Shown: positions 33,425 to 46,334, counted from the stretch's first letter. The stretch: DNA of 64,000 nucleotides from Lasiosphaeria ovina (GCA_033439765.1 JAULSN010000004.1:2180001-2244000), one strand, 5' to 3'. Notes: a model not told the origin generated them from the letters alone. Made by a program: numbers and translations.

Positions 33425-34050
33425 CCATGGAAGTAGACACCTTATATACATGGTTCTGGTCGCACGCAATTGTGGACCAACGAAGCGCCCAAGTCCCGTT
33501 GCTGGAGTCAACTTCGTACACGCGGTTTGAACTTCTGACGTGGCTCAAGCGCAGGCAAGGTCGGGTATATTTGCATCTGCCATGCAAGGGCGACTCCCAT
33601 GTGTTTGTTGGGTGCGCCGCGAGATTGTGGAGGCCACGAGACGGGATGCGAATGTTGATTCCTGGAGTTCTCGCAATCCATGGCCACGCGGAGATCAAAG
33701 GTGGGCTCCTGGTGGTGGCATCGTGGAGTCCAGAATGAGAAAACGGCTGTCCCCTTTTCCAGTCGCCCCGCCCCACAGTTTCCCCTGGCCAGCCAGCCGA
33801 GCCAGCACATTCCGGGCAGTTTATTAGGGGTCTGGGGCAGTGGTTGCCCAGTGAAAGATGCGCTTAAGCGGTCTTGCCCATGTTGCGTAAGGTGCGGGAT
33901 GCTTTGATACATAATTGCAGGCCCGCTTAGGTGCAGGATCCTCCCCACCGCTGTTGCTGGTGCACCCACAGGTGGATCTGCCACCTGCCAGAGCCCATCT
34001 CCCGCTCCGAAAACACCAAGCCCACGCCCCCAGTGCCTGCTGTCGCTGCT

Positions 34051-34095
34051 TGCTGCTGCTGCTGCTGCTGCTGCTGCCGCCGCCGCCGCCGCCGC
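34051..34095 (+). repeat. CTG/CCG trinucleotide run upstream of the DYRK kinase
   Basis: About nine CTG units run directly into about six CCG units, some 390 bases upstream of the start codon at 34485, probably within the 5' leader or proximal promoter. It has hairpin-forming potential and is likely length-polymorphic. Confidence 0.85.
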
Positions 34096-34484
34096 TTCGC
34101 TGCACCCGACTGACACTGCACTGCACTGCCATTGCAACTCAACGAACAACCCGACTCGACTTTCACGGAGCAGCGCGAAGTGGCACGCCGGACCTGTTCG
34201 CTCCCAAACGTGTCTTGGACACGTCCGATTCACCCATCGCGTTTTCCGGAATGAGGTAACCCTGGGACTGCTCTCAGCTCCCCTGCCGCGGACTGAGTCT
34301 GCGTTTCTTTTTTGGCACGTCCTGTCGCCGTGCAAGTCGCCCTCAATTCTCACAGGCCTTGCGAAGGGAAGCGGCCACCCCCCATCCACAGCCTCTCGCC
34401 GTCTGTCGCATCTCCACCCCGTCGACTCCAGCTCATTGAGGCGCGTCTTCCGCTCGCGGACGGTCAGGTCGCGCGAACCCATCT

Positions 34485-37400
34485 ATGAACAAGGATCATC
34501 GCGTCCCTACTGGCCCCAGACGGGAAAACCAGTCGCCCACCAGGTTGTCGCCCCCGTTGCACCCCCCCTCGCTGCCTTGCCACATCTCCTGCCCCGTCCT
34601 CGACCCAAGTGCCCACATTGGAATCGAGTCGAGCCGAGCCGTGCACATTGAAGCGGACAGAGTGCATCCTGGGCGCGTTATTTCTGCCCTGCGGTCCTCT
34701 GGGCGGCTCTCTGGCTCTGTCAGCCGCCTCGCCCTCGTCGCCCTCGTCGCCCTCGTCGCCTTCGCATCCCCGGAATACCCCTGGCGGCAGCAGGCTAACA
34801 TTGTTTGTTTTCTGCATACAGGAGCAAGGCCACTACCAGCCCTGCCAAGTTCGGTTCTCTCCGCCGGCCCACCCTCGACGCTCCAATGCTCAGCGCCTCG
34901 GCCTCCAACAACCGTTCATTGTTTTCCTTTGGGGTTAGGGATGGCGTGTCGGACGATATAGGCAACACCACTTCTACTTCGTTCGATTTTCTGCCCTCGG
35001 TCAGCTTCGACGACCTACAGAGCAGCCTCGAGTCGGCCTCGACCGACTTCAAGCTCACGCAGTTTCCCAACCCGACCGGCCAGGGCTCGATTCTAGGCGA
35101 CCGCCGTCTCCCGTCCGACAAGATGGTTGAGCGTCCAGATGTCGCCCACACGGTGGGCGCTACGCGTGCCGCTGTTCAACAGCCCCCCGCGACACGGCCC
35201 GCACGCGCCGGATCCATCCTGCGGAGGCCGAGCTCGTCGAGCAGGCAGACGAGCATGTCTTCCACCGTGTCTAGCAACCCTGGCGTGCCGAATGCTCCCA
35301 CCGCCCCAGCCGCCATGCGTCCGCGCCGCCAGAGCCACTATCCACCAGTCTCCAATCCCAACGCTGCGAAGCAGCCGCCTAGGAAGTCGGTCGGGCCGGG
35401 TAGCTTTGATGGAGGAGACTATGAGGCTCGGAAGCGGAGACCGAGCGTGGCATCCGATAGAGTTGGTCTGGAGTCTACGCGCTCTTCGGTCGATGGAGGT
35501 TCCCGCCCCATTGTGGGGGATACAACTCGAAACCTCACGGGCTCGCGAGCAGCAAAGGCGAGATCCGTGCAACCGCCACCACGGGCTAGCCAGGCCATGC
35601 TGTCGCCCGACATCAGCACTTTGACGCCAGATCACAGCCAATTAACAATCACCTTCCCAAGGTCGCCGCGTCTCAGCACCAAGGTCTCGAACCCCCCCGG
35701 CTCTGGGAAACGCATGTCGGTGATGCCAGGGGTCCCCCATGCCTCGCATGCCACGGGGCTGGGTGCGAGGACCATCAGTCCTACCGACACCAGACGGATG
35801 AAGCGCATGTCGGCCATGCACCAGACCATGGGAACACCCCAGATGCCGGCAGACCCGATGCCGGTAGCAACCGAGGTTCGCTCTTCGTCGCGCTCTCCCT
35901 CGATGCTGCCTCGCAAGATCTCGACGCCTTCCTCATCTCGGACCACGCCCGACTTGAATCGGAAATCGTATAGCTCGGGCCTCTCGGTTGGCTCCATCAA
36001 CAGCTTTAATACGGTGCGGACTTCGACCGGCTCGATGCAGCAGCGGATCTCGCAAGGTGGAAGCTCCAGGCTGCCCGCGCCCAAGGCCCTGAACCTTCAT
36101 AACCCCACAAGTGCCGAAGACGAAGAGGACGTCCCGCCAGTTCCGGCAATACCCAAGGTGTATGAATCGCCCAAGGACTCGCCCGCCGAGATGACGTTCC
36201 TAGACAAGAGAAAGTCGAATCTTGCATTCGATGCAAGTAGTGTTAATAGCACTTCGACGGGAAGCGTATCGGGGATGCAACTTACCGATCCGCCGCCCGC
36301 CAAGGTCCAGCGCAGGGCGAGCAATCGTAAGTCGGTTCATACTTCGAAGCTGGATATGGATAAGAAGGCGTCTGGAACACAGATGAAGAAGAATTTGCAG
36401 CCGCTGAGGCTGCCCCCAATAACGTTGGGGCCGCTGAGCACCCCGACTGCTGCGAAGATAGCAGCTTTGCAGGATCTGGGTTTCTCGGACAGAAATCTTT
36501 CCCCCCCACCGGCAAGACAGATGGCCAAGACCCCCACGACGCCAATGACGGCGTCCAAGGGTTCCTTCTTCACCAGAAACCGAGTCGACGAGAGGCCCGA
36601 CGTCCAACATCTTAGAAGTAGCAGCTCAGTCCACCACGCGACGCGGGAGAGCCCGTCTGCGGCAGACGCCACCAGCTCCTCGGAGTCGTTTATGGCTGCT
36701 GCGCCCAAGCCCGGGTACCAGAGATCTGGAATGTCGCCATTCTTGTCGTCTTCTGTGCCAAAGGGAGGAAATATGGAACGCGCCTTTATGAAGCGATCGA
36801 AAACGGGCGGGGACTTTACTCTTCCGCTAGACCCAGTTGCCGATGTGCCTGTGCCGCAACATAAACCTTCGGGACCGCGGGCGCCGAAGTCCATCGCAAC
36901 TAAGCCTGCACCATCAAAGTCTCCGGCTCCGCTTTCCAGCCCGGACGAGCCGCCCACACCGTCGTCCATTAGCTCCCTCCGAAGGAAATTGAGCCTGTCG
37001 TGGAAACGAAGCGCTTCCAAGAACAGCATCAGCCAGCCCACCGGGGAACGAGGCGATCTAAGCAGCATTAGGCATGACTCTATGCCGCCGCCCAGGATCC
37101 CCGTCTCGGCAACGCTGAACAGCCTCAGCACGTCGAAGCCCCCGAGCCCCACGCCCTCCACCAAGTCCAGCGGGACTGGAACCTACTTGGAATCGAGGAG
37201 GCGTAAGAGCTCGGCCTCGAGTCTCAACGCCATCATCGCCCAGGACCGTACCCGAAGCGATGGGCAGGCCACGGCCAAGCGAGAGACAACGCTCGACACT
37301 GTGGCGGAGCGCTCGACGCTTGCGTACAACTCTTCTGTGGTGCAGAAGATCTTGAAGCCCAAGAGCTCGACAGCTACGCTGCGTCATCACGACGTCTGGA

Positions 37401-39096
37401 CGGCCGACTTAGACAAGGACGACATGTACGCCGAGGACGAGATGAAGAAGCTAGGGGCGCGGCGCAAGGAGACAGAACTGGCTGCGAGAACACTGGATGC
37501 GCTCCGAAAGCGTGCCACGGCTAAGGAACGTGTCAGCGCCCAGGATGCCATTCGAATCGCCGTGCTCAACATCTACGAGCGTGGCGAGATTGTGGATTAT
37601 AAGGACGTCTATTTCTGTGGTACCCAGAACGCAGCCAAGGTCGTGGGCGACGCACAGTCGGATAGCCCCAACTTCGGCTACGACGACGAGCGGGGCGACT
37701 ACACGATTGTCCCCGGCGACCATCTCTCGTACCGGTACGAGATTATCGATGTCCTCGGAAAGGGCAGCTTTGGGCAGGTTGTCAGGTGTATCGACCACAA
37801 GACGGGCGTGCTTGTTGCCGTCAAGATCATCCGCAACAAGAAGCGGTTCCATCAACAGGCTCTTGTCGAAGTCAACATTCTACAAAAGCTCCGCGAATGG
37901 GTGGGTGCAACCCTCTGGGCGTTTATTATTATCCGTTTTACTAACAAACTGCGCAGGACCCCAAAAACAAGCACAGCATGGTCAACTTCACCCACAGCTT
38001 CTACTTTCGTGGACATCTTTGCATCTCTACCGAGCTCCTGGACATGAATCTCTACGAATTCATCAAGTCTAACGCCTTCCGCGGGTTTTCCCTGAAGCTA
38101 ATTCGACGGTTTACCAAGCAGCTTCTCAGCTCCTTGATGCTGTTGAAGCAACACAAGGTCATCCACTGTGACCTGAAGCCAGAGAATATCCTTTTACGAC
38201 ATCCGCTGCATTCTGAAATCAAGGTCATCGACTTTGGGTCGAGTTGTTTTGAAAACGAGAAGGTCTACACTTATATACAGTCTCGGTTCTACCGCTCTCC
38301 TGAAGTCATCCTCGGCATGACGTATGGAATGCCGATCGACATGTGGTCGCTTGGCTGCATCCTCGCCGAACTCTACACTGGCGTGCCCATCTTCCCCGGC
38401 GAGAACGAGCAGGAGCAATTGGCCTGCATCATGGAGGTTTTCGGGCCGCCAGAGAAGCATCTCATCGAAAAATCGACGCGTAAGAAGCTGTTCTTCGACA
38501 GCATGGGGAAGCCACGCCTCACAGTCTCGTCCAAGGGCCGACGCCGACGACCGTCGTCGAAGACTCTCCAGCAGGTCCTCAAGTGCGACGACGAGGCTTT
38601 CCTCGACTTCCTTTCTCGCTGTCTGCGCTGGGACCCCGACCGCCGCATGAAACCCGATGAGGCCATCCGGCACGAATTCATCACGGGCCAGAAGACCTCG
38701 GTTCCCGTGCCCCGAGCCTCGGTCCGCGACTCGTCCCCCAGCAAGCGATCTAATAGCATTAGCGTGGCGCCCCGGCCATTACCAGAGCCCCCGGCAGCCG
38801 CGAAAGCCAACACCTCCCTGCGGCCGCGCGATGCGTCGGGAGTCGCCAACATCAGCCCCATGAAGCCGCCAGTCCTCCCCGCCTCACGAAGGACGTCGGG
38901 CGTGAGCACTACGTCTAGCATATCGGGCAACACGGTCGGCGCGAAACGAACGAGCACGGGCACGACCGCCAGCTTCACCCCCGCTGCTGGCTCCCTTGGC
39001 GGCAGCAGCCTTCCCAGAGCAGCCGTCCGTAGTGTGAGCGCGAAGCAGGACCTGGCCGCTGCCGGTGCTACGGCTGCCATGAGCAGACGGGCCTAG
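34485..39096 (+). CDS. pom1: Pom1-type DYRK protein kinase
   Basis: Exons 34485-34543, 34822-37900 and 37957-39096 give 1425 residues; intron 2 (56 nt, GTGGGT...GCAG, branch CTAAC) is certain. Intron 1 (GTTGTC...ATACAG, 278 nt) is the best fit by phase and a GCTAAC branch site but has a weak donor. Residues 1-985 are disordered and Ser/Pro/Arg-rich. The kinase domain follows: YRYEIIDVLGKGSFGQVV with VAVKII (about 990-1025), HCDLKPENILL (about 1115), DFGSSC, the DYRK activation loop YTYIQSRFYRSPEVIL (Y1150 and Y1152), and a DYRK-homology box before the catalytic domain. It is a class II DYRK; in fission yeast Pom1 marks cell tips and delays mitosis through Cdr2. A Ser/Thr-rich tail of about 135 residues ends RRA. 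The frame stays open for 87 codons past the TAG. The alternative name is Ppk5-like. Confidence 0.9.
37901..37956 (+). other. Kinase-domain intron (56 nt)
   Basis: The GTGGGT donor, TACTAAC-type branch site at 37940-37945 and GCGCAG acceptor are all visible. Removal joins LREW to DPKNKH and restores the DYRK kinase pattern without a phase change. Confidence 0.93.
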
Positions 39097-40752
39097 GAGG
39101 GGCACCCGGCGCCAGGAAATGTGTCAGCGACGCCAACAACGGCACTGAGATCTCCGGCCCCGGTTCCCCGCGTGCGGTACCCGGGCCAGGCTGGTGGTGC
39201 GTGGAAGGTTTTGGATGAAGGCAGGATTCAACCGAGAGCTGGTGCTGTTGGGATAGGGCCGCGTATGGTCCCGCCGCGCAAGCCGGTACCGGGACGACTG
39301 GAGACGATTAATAGGTCCGATCAGGATGGGGGGAATGGACCGATATGTTACGAATGAAGTCGACCTGGTTTTCTGTTTTTCTTGTTTTTGTTTTCTTTTT
39401 TCTTCTTCTTTTTGGTCTGTCTTTTGCTCAGCGCTAGCTATATCTCACCAAAATTCCTAACGACCAACATTTTCGAGCAAGAGCGGCGGATGGGCCCCTG
39501 GAGAGAAGAGCGGTGATGAAGAAATGGTGTCTTACTTTTTTTGAACGTCTTGTTCCCCGTGGGAGGGAGATATGAAGGATAGGGGGTGGCATAGAGACGA
39601 AGGAGAAAAGAGCCGGAGGAGACGGTATAAAGGTGGTGGGAAGGGAAAGAAAGTCATATCGGCGAGCCAGCCTTGATGTATATGTGCGTGGTTTTGTCGG
39701 TCGGTCAGTCGGTCGGCGATTTATGAGATTGACGTGACGATGGATAGAGGGTGGGCTGATTGATGGATGCATGATACCACACAATCTTTTTTTTGCATGG
39801 CATTGCATTGCATTGCATTGTATGGTATTGCGTCTTGTCTCTGTCTTTGCTGTCCTGTTTCGTCCATTGGTCTTTCGTCCCCCGATTTTTCGTTCCCTGG
39901 TCTTTTGGCATTCTCACCTTCATATTCGCTCTCACTATCTCTCGCTCTCTCATTCTCACATCACTTCTCTTTGTCTCTTTGTCTCGTGCAAACCGCGATT
40001 ACCTACCTACCTTGCAACTGTACTGTTTGGTTGCGTACGTGTGTGGTCACGTATGTTCTTGCTTTCCGTGCCTGTATGGGTTGATTGGTGGATGGATGTA
40101 GAGAAAATAAGGAGTGTCGATGCGGGGACCAAGTTGTGTTGTATCGAACGTCTTTGAGTGCTTCTAAGGCTTGTAAGGCTTGTAAGGCTTGATCAAACGA
40201 TTGCAGAGTTGATTGTGTATTTGTGTATTTGTGTATGTATACATAATTCGAATAACGAACCAAGGACACCCCCAACCTCCCCCAAAACCATGTTATCATC
40301 TTCATTACTACCACCGCGATTTTTGTACAGGGTGGTGGGATTTTTTCTTTCTTTTTTTAGATACCATTCTCCCTTCCTTCTCTCTCTCTCTCTCTCTCTC
40401 ACATACACATTTGGTTTCCGGCGGTTGACCTCTAATTAGAGTGGTCTTTTTTCTTTCCGGTCCTTTTTTTTTTCTGTCTGTATGAATGCTAAATATATTC
40501 TATACGTACCTTGAATATAAAAATAAAAATGGAAGGCGGCGTGGAGGAGGGGGCATTTTGGTGTTGCTATTAGACATAAGAGAGTATCAACCTCCATTGG
40601 CACAATACCGTCCATCTAAACTGGCGTATTCTTGAGCTGCATTATAACGCTAGATCCTCTGCATTCCTCCAGACCAAGTAAAGACCCAAGAGATACATAC
40701 CAACCGTCCAGTCATATCCTCATTACGCACATTGATATACCACAGATCGACA
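39097..40752. other. Region between convergent genes, T-rich
   Basis: Carries an open continuation of the kinase frame up to 39357, then T-rich sequence with small repeats: CATTG array 39795-39820, TAAGGCTTG array 40165-40191 and CT repeat 40380-40400. A 12-base palindrome CTCTAATTAGAG lies near 40430. No separate gene is seen. Confidence 0.6.
40165..40191. repeat. TAAGGCTTG nonamer array
   Basis: Three tandem copies of a nine-base unit in the 3' flank of the F-box gene. Confidence 0.85.
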
Positions 40753-43168
40753 CTAGATAGTAGGCCACTCGGGAGGCACGTATCCCGCGACGTGGTGCAG
40801 CGTGACGCCGCGCTCGGCGGCCAGCTTCTGGGCCTCGTCAAAGTCGGTACCCCTGCAGCATTCCTGGTAGACCGTCTTCAGCGCGCCGCCGGCGCTGATG
40901 AGTTTCAGGATGAAGGGCGCCGTGTTTCCGTAGTTGCCGGGGTAGACGGCGACGGTGTCGACGTTGGGGAAGCCGGCCAGCCAGTCGAGGAAGGGCTGGC
41001 CGTCGAAGCCCGAGTAGTGGACAGACCAGTTGAAGTTGCTGAGCCCCAGCCAGCGGATCTTGTCCGAGTAGGTAAACGCGAGCTCGGCGGCCGGCTTCTC
41101 GATGTTTGCACTCGGAAAGCCGCCGCCAAAGACGATAGCCAAGCCGTTCCCGCTCGACGACGCCGTCAGCTCGAGAACCTCGAGGGTGCCGCTTTTCGCC
41201 GCTGGCCCTATAACATGCTCAAGAAGTTCCGGGGTGATTGCGACCCTGCATCGAAAGACTTGCAGCTCTGGCAAGCCCAGTAATTCGGACGGAAAGCTCT
41301 CTTCAGACAAGCCTAGGCGCTTGTATATGAGGCCATTTGCCGAGTGGGCGGTGAAGAGCATGTTTTGAGTGAGGGGAACATTTGTCGAGAGAATCTCCAA
41401 GGACCGCAAGTTTTTGGCGAACGGCGGAAGGCAGCGTAGCTGGATGCGTTGTTGATGAATCAAAATGGTGCCGGAGCCGATGACAAGAGACCGGAGGCAA
41501 GGCCAGCCCTGGGCGCCGTCAAAGCTAGAAGTTGATTGGCACCCCGATAGGAGCGAGTGGTCAATGAAGAAGGCTTCAAGATTGGGTGTGGCTTTCGTAA
41601 CCCATTCCTAAAGAAAGTTAGCGCCATATTGCTATTCCACCTTCTAGGCTGCCAAGTCACGAACCAGTCTGAGGGCTGCTTCGTTGAGGTAGCTCTTTGT
41701 CAGGTTAACCTGATGACTGAGCCGTAGTCTCTTCAGCCTGGGCATCGGGTTGCTGGCAAATATGCCATCAATGTGGGTTTCAAACTCGAAAAGGTGTAGC
41801 GCCTCAAGAGTCCGACTTGCAAGCTGAGCAAGTGGTCCGAATACGGCCACGACGAGTGCCCCCCCTTTCAAGGTGAGGTGAGTCAGTTTGGTCAAATGCT
41901 TTCCCGCCACACAGTCCAACTTTATCGACTCGGCGAGCGGCACGACACAGCCAAGGGATAAACGTTCAAGGTCGGGCAGCCCTCGACAGAGCATGCTCAT
42001 CTTGAGCGACGTCAGAGCAAACTTGCCGGCGTCATTGATCACAAGGGTTCTGATATGGCCGTGTTTGTTCAGAAAATTGCCGAGGAAGCGACCTGGACTT
42101 CGTGGTTTCCCGAGTCTGAACTCACGCCACAGGGTCTTGTCCGACACAAATACCTCGTTCCACTGCTTGCTGACACGGACACAGCGGCTAGGGCAGGGTG
42201 AGTGTCAGAAAAAATTCATGCCTCCCAGCATAAATAGGGGAAAGGGGCTCACTGACAGGACGGCGGTGGAGTCTAGGTACGAGAGCACCATGCCGAGAAT
42301 CTCGCGTGGAAGTTTCCTCACGGGATCCTGCCGAGCCTCGGGCATGTCCAGCTTGTGCGCCATTGCTCGGATAACGAGCTGAGACGACGGTCAGCTAAAG
42401 ATGGCAGACAGTTGTGTGCCACACGACAGGAGCTTACATGGTATTTATCGTCGGGGCTATGGCGGTACTTGTTCATGTTGTAGATGCCGGCCTTGACAAA
42501 CGAGCGGATCAACTCGCGCAGCTGGTTCACCGACGACAGTTTGCCGTCTCGAAGGACGACGGCAAGAGAACGAGCCACGTTGGGATTGGAGCCACGGTAG
42601 TTTGTTAAGAGGTGGCGGAGAATCTTGATGACTCGACAGTAGCCCTGCGTGGCCAAGTCAGTCGGCCGCCAGTATAAATATATATATATATATATATCAA
42701 CAAGACACTTACGGCAGGCGAGGCAGGATCCAGGCGGATAAGGCCCAGGCCGGTGGAGAATGCGGCGGCATAGTGCCCGGCCCGCTCCAGACACTCGGCC
42801 AACAGATCGACGGCTTTAATGTGAAGGGGGTCGGCGCAGGAAGGCCAGGAGAAGCCGCAAGAGCAGGGACTCTTGGCCACGATGACGAGTGCATCGGGAC
42901 GGTCAGGGTTGTTGGCGGCTTCAATACACTGCAGCATGTTGCACGACTTGTCCTTGCCGTGGGTGGTCGGGGCGCATTGGCATGCACTGATGGCCTGCCA
43001 CCGGCGGTGCGCTGGTCAGCGTGTGTTGTGTGTTTTGGTCATTTGGTCACCAAAAGGGGAAACGGGTATAGGGGGGATACGGAAACTTGCCTGGAGCAAC
43101 GGGGTTAGGGCGGCCGAGTACTCGCCCTTCGCCATTTGCGCGCCTACCGCGCTGAGCCTTGATTCCAT
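40753..43168 (-). CDS. TPR/F-box/LRR protein, Pof3/Dia2-like
   Basis: Six exons on the minus strand: 43168-43091, 42994-42713, 42644-42438, 42378-42257, 42187-41665 and 41607-40753; 688 residues. Intron 1 has a GC donor (CAG|GCAAGT...GGCAG). Intron 4 is best read with a GTCAGT donor, which gives SYLDSTAV-L-RCVRVSKQW in frame. The N terminus is TPR-like (AKGEYSAALTPLL..., LLAECLERAGHYAAAFSTGLGLIRLDP). The F-box is at about 211-255 (KLPREILGMVLSYLD...RCVRVSKQWNEVF...KTLWREF). Leucine-rich repeats fill the C-terminal half (LPDLERLSLG, LTKLTHLTLKGG, LKRLRLSHQ, AKNLRSLEILS, LELTASS). This order is that of fission yeast Pof3 and budding yeast Dia2, substrate receptors of SCF ubiquitin ligase acting in replication and genome stability. 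Two ACGCGT boxes lie about 275 and 300 bases upstream. Confidence 0.78.
42675..42696. repeat. TA repeat inside intron 2 of the F-box gene
   Basis: About ten TA units occupy the middle of a 68-nt intron and lie next to the GTAAGT donor. Confidence 0.85.
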
Positions 43169-43440
43169 CGCGGGCCAGCAACAGCAGCCGCTGTCGGTCA
43201 CTTCACTTGCGAAGACGGAAAGATATCAGAGGTCAGGTACTGTCCCTCTACCAAATGTCGCTGGAGCGGGAAGTCAAAAGCGAAACAGGAAAAGATCGGA
43301 TTTTAGGTGGCCAAGGAGAAGAAAAAGAGGCCACGATTGATCACTGAGGTGGTGATTAAGTGTCTTGCACGTGCAGGCCAATCAATCAATCATGCAATAC
43401 CGATTACTTTCGGCCTCACAAAGACAATAAAAAATGTCGT

Positions 43441-43478
43441 AGACGCGTCGGGTCGTGGTCATGTCGGGAGACGCGTCG
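43441..43478. promoter_or_regulatory. Paired MluI-type (ACGCGT) boxes upstream of the F-box gene
   Basis: The ten-base AGACGCGTCG occurs at 43441-43450 and again at 43469-43478, 273 and 301 bases upstream of the start codon at 43168. ACGCGT is the core of the MCB element bound by the MBF (Mbp1/Swi6-type) G1/S factor in yeasts. Binding here is inference. Confidence 0.4.
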
Positions 43479-46288
43479 AGGGGTGGGGGCGTCGAAAGTG
43501 GGCGGGGCAAGACGCGACAATTGGGCGCCATCATTACAGGATGTCATGTGCTCTGGAACCCCTTCCGAGTCTGCTGAGCACTTACCTAACCAGGGCACCT
43601 TCCTCACTTATTACAGAACCCCCTCCGCCACACCGACTGAGGTGATTGACAGCCCTTTTCGTGCAACGTTTCACAGAATCCGAATCGCCACTGGATATCT
43701 TGCTCTGCATGATTGAAAGGGAACATTGTCTCTGCCTGCACTAGTGTATGTTGATTACGCTTCACTACGACGTCGGACCTCGCATTCGCCTAAAACTGCG
43801 GCCGATGCCAGCACACCTGGCAGCAAGTACAGTACCGTACCTCACAACTTTCCGACGCTTTCGGGAAACAACCAACCCTAAAACCACACGGCCAAGTCCG
43901 CCACCACCAGGTAGGTATGTAAGGCAAGCAGTAGGTAGGGGAAGGTTGATTAGCTTCCTCCGCCTCATTCTTACAGCTCAGCCTAGCCTAGCCCAGTAAC
44001 ATGGACGAGGTGGGACGAAAACCAACGGACCGTTTTCCTCCTCTTCATCCCAAAAAAGTCAGCAGCCTGGCGCTTTTGCTGTCGCTGACGCTGCCGTTAG
44101 GGATCGTCCACGAAACGACGGTGTCACGCACCTAGGTAGGTAGGTTGTTGGGCCGTAAGAGGAAAAAGAAAAGAAGGCGGAAGAAAAGAAAAAAAACTCA
44201 GACGTTGGGTTCTCAGAGTCGCACCGCATGGAACGCTGCTTGCTGCAAGAGAAACGAGGTGCGTGCTGCATTTGTTTCTGTTCCACTGCATGGAAGAAGA
44301 AGAAGAAGAAAAAGAAGAAGTAAGGGGGAAAAATTACCCAAAAAGAGACAAAAAGGCGGCTGAACAACTTGAAACAACATAAAAGGGCCCCCAAGATGCA
44401 AGATACGGGTGTATGCGTGTGTGTGTGTGTGTGCTGTTTCAAACGGCGTGTAAGGGTGAGGCGGTTTTTTACAGCTCGCTACCTGGGGCTGCTGCTGCCC
44501 TCGCGTGTGATGGTCCGTCGTTGTCGGGTGCCATCCCTTGGCGTTCGGCAATTGGGCGGCGCGGCGCCGTGAAAGAAGGGCTCTTCTTTCCTTGTTGTTT
44601 GTTTGTGCCGCCGCCGCGCTCTCCGTCTTAAGCGGTCCCTTTCCGCCGGAAACCCCCAATGCCACCCAAGCTGCCGGGCCCGCGGCACGGCTGCCGGCGC
44701 TTTTTAAGTTACCCTTGTCAGGTAGTGGAGGTTGCGCATTTCGTTTACCTTACCCGAAGACGAACGGTTTTTGTGAGTGTGTGTGTGTCTGTCTGGCATT
44801 GCTTGATTTTTTTCTTGGGCCGGCATCTCCGTTCCGTTTATTAACGTCACTTGCAAGTTGATTGTCCGAGGCAAGGGGTTCTTCTTTTCTCAAAACCGAC
44901 ATAATAACAGTTCCGTTTGAAGTTGGACATTTACCGTTTGAGCCTTGCGCAAGACATGCGACTCTACATGACAAGGCTGGTGATCGACTTCCAACTCTCG
45001 CCCACTCCACATCTCGAGAGAGGTTGTTGAAATAAAAATAAATATTTAATTCATAAGAAATGCAATTACGAGCCGGAATCGGTTTCATGGCATTATCACT
45101 CGTAACAAACAGTCTAATAAGCAAAACCCATGTTCAACTCTTCCACACGTTCGGTTACTTGACATATTTAGAGATGCGATATGCGCAAGCAGGCAGGCAG
45201 GAAAAAACAACACAAAACAAGACAAGCTACCGGCTACTCCGTACACTCGGCCGAGTGACGGGGGAGAGAGAACTGCCTAGAAAAGACTAGGGGGAAGTTA
45301 AAGCGAGAGAGCGACGACGCCGGTGGGCGGCACATTCAAGCATAAGGTCGGTCGGGTATGATCCATGCTTCGCGGCAATTGGGAGAGGAGAGATCGGGGC
45401 TTTTCTTTTCTTCTTCTCCTTCTTCTAGGATTCCTTTTCCCGTTTCCGTTTCCGTTTTCGTTGCCGCAGCCGCGCCGCAAAGTCAAAAGGAAAAGAAAAG
45501 AAAAGGGACGTTTTCTCTCAAATCAATTATTATTACTTTACTTCGTTAGTTGTTTTCCGTTCGGACGGGGTGTAAGAATCGCGCCGGCTACTATGGATAC
45601 AATTCGCCGGGGCATTCTCCATAGGTCGAGGATACGACAGCCTAGCCGACTGCACGGCGGCTGCGGCGGCCGGCGGGGGGCGGGAGAGGGGTGGGGGACG
45701 GGCACCGGGGTTCTTAATTCGCCCGTCACCACCACCGACACCATTCTCATCACATCCAACATCCAACGAACAGGTAAGTCGTACGACGCGTGGCATTCAA
45801 TCAATCACCAACGAGCAATAACGACGGACTTAATCAACATTCCATCCGTTTCGAATGTCCCTCCGTTGGAGCCGAAGATGAGACGAGACGCGACGGGACG
45901 GGACGGAACGGAACGGAACGGGGAGAGATGAAAGCGATCGGCGCGCATACACACACATACGCAGAGTGGATTCTCTTCTTTTTTTCTTTCAATTGTTTGC
46001 GACCAGCAGCAGCATGCACGTCGCACATCCCATCTCATCTCATCTCGCATTGCATGACGAGACCTAAGGTAGGTAGCTTTTTCCCGATGGCATGGCATGG
46101 CAGATGCGCACGCATCATGCAGCAGCCTCCCGCCGCCGATTTTCGCTTTCTCCCTAAGGAAGGGGGGGGAAGAAGAAAGAAAAAAAGAAGATGGGATGGT
46201 TTCTGAAAGGGGGAAGAGGGGAGCGGGGCTCGTCCAAGTCGAGAACGGGAAAGTCGGAACCCGCTCATGTGAGTGGTTTGTTTGTCCC

Positions 46289-46289
<1 letters not shown>

Positions 46290-46333
<44 letters not shown>
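46290..46333. repeat. GT dinucleotide repeat
   Basis: About 21 perfect GT units are followed by degenerate GT-rich sequence to about 46410, in a region without genes. Confidence 0.92.

Positions 46334-46334
<1 letters not shown>

Larger units (their letters stand above)
30666..34484. other. Long intergenic region with repeat copy and promoter of the DYRK gene
   Basis: No gene is supported across 3.8 kb. It contains dispersed repeat copy B (33349-33424), TACGGAGTA-type motifs (near 32210), A/T runs near 32885 and 33030, and a CTG/CCG run at 34051-34095 upstream of the kinase start. Confidence 0.55.
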
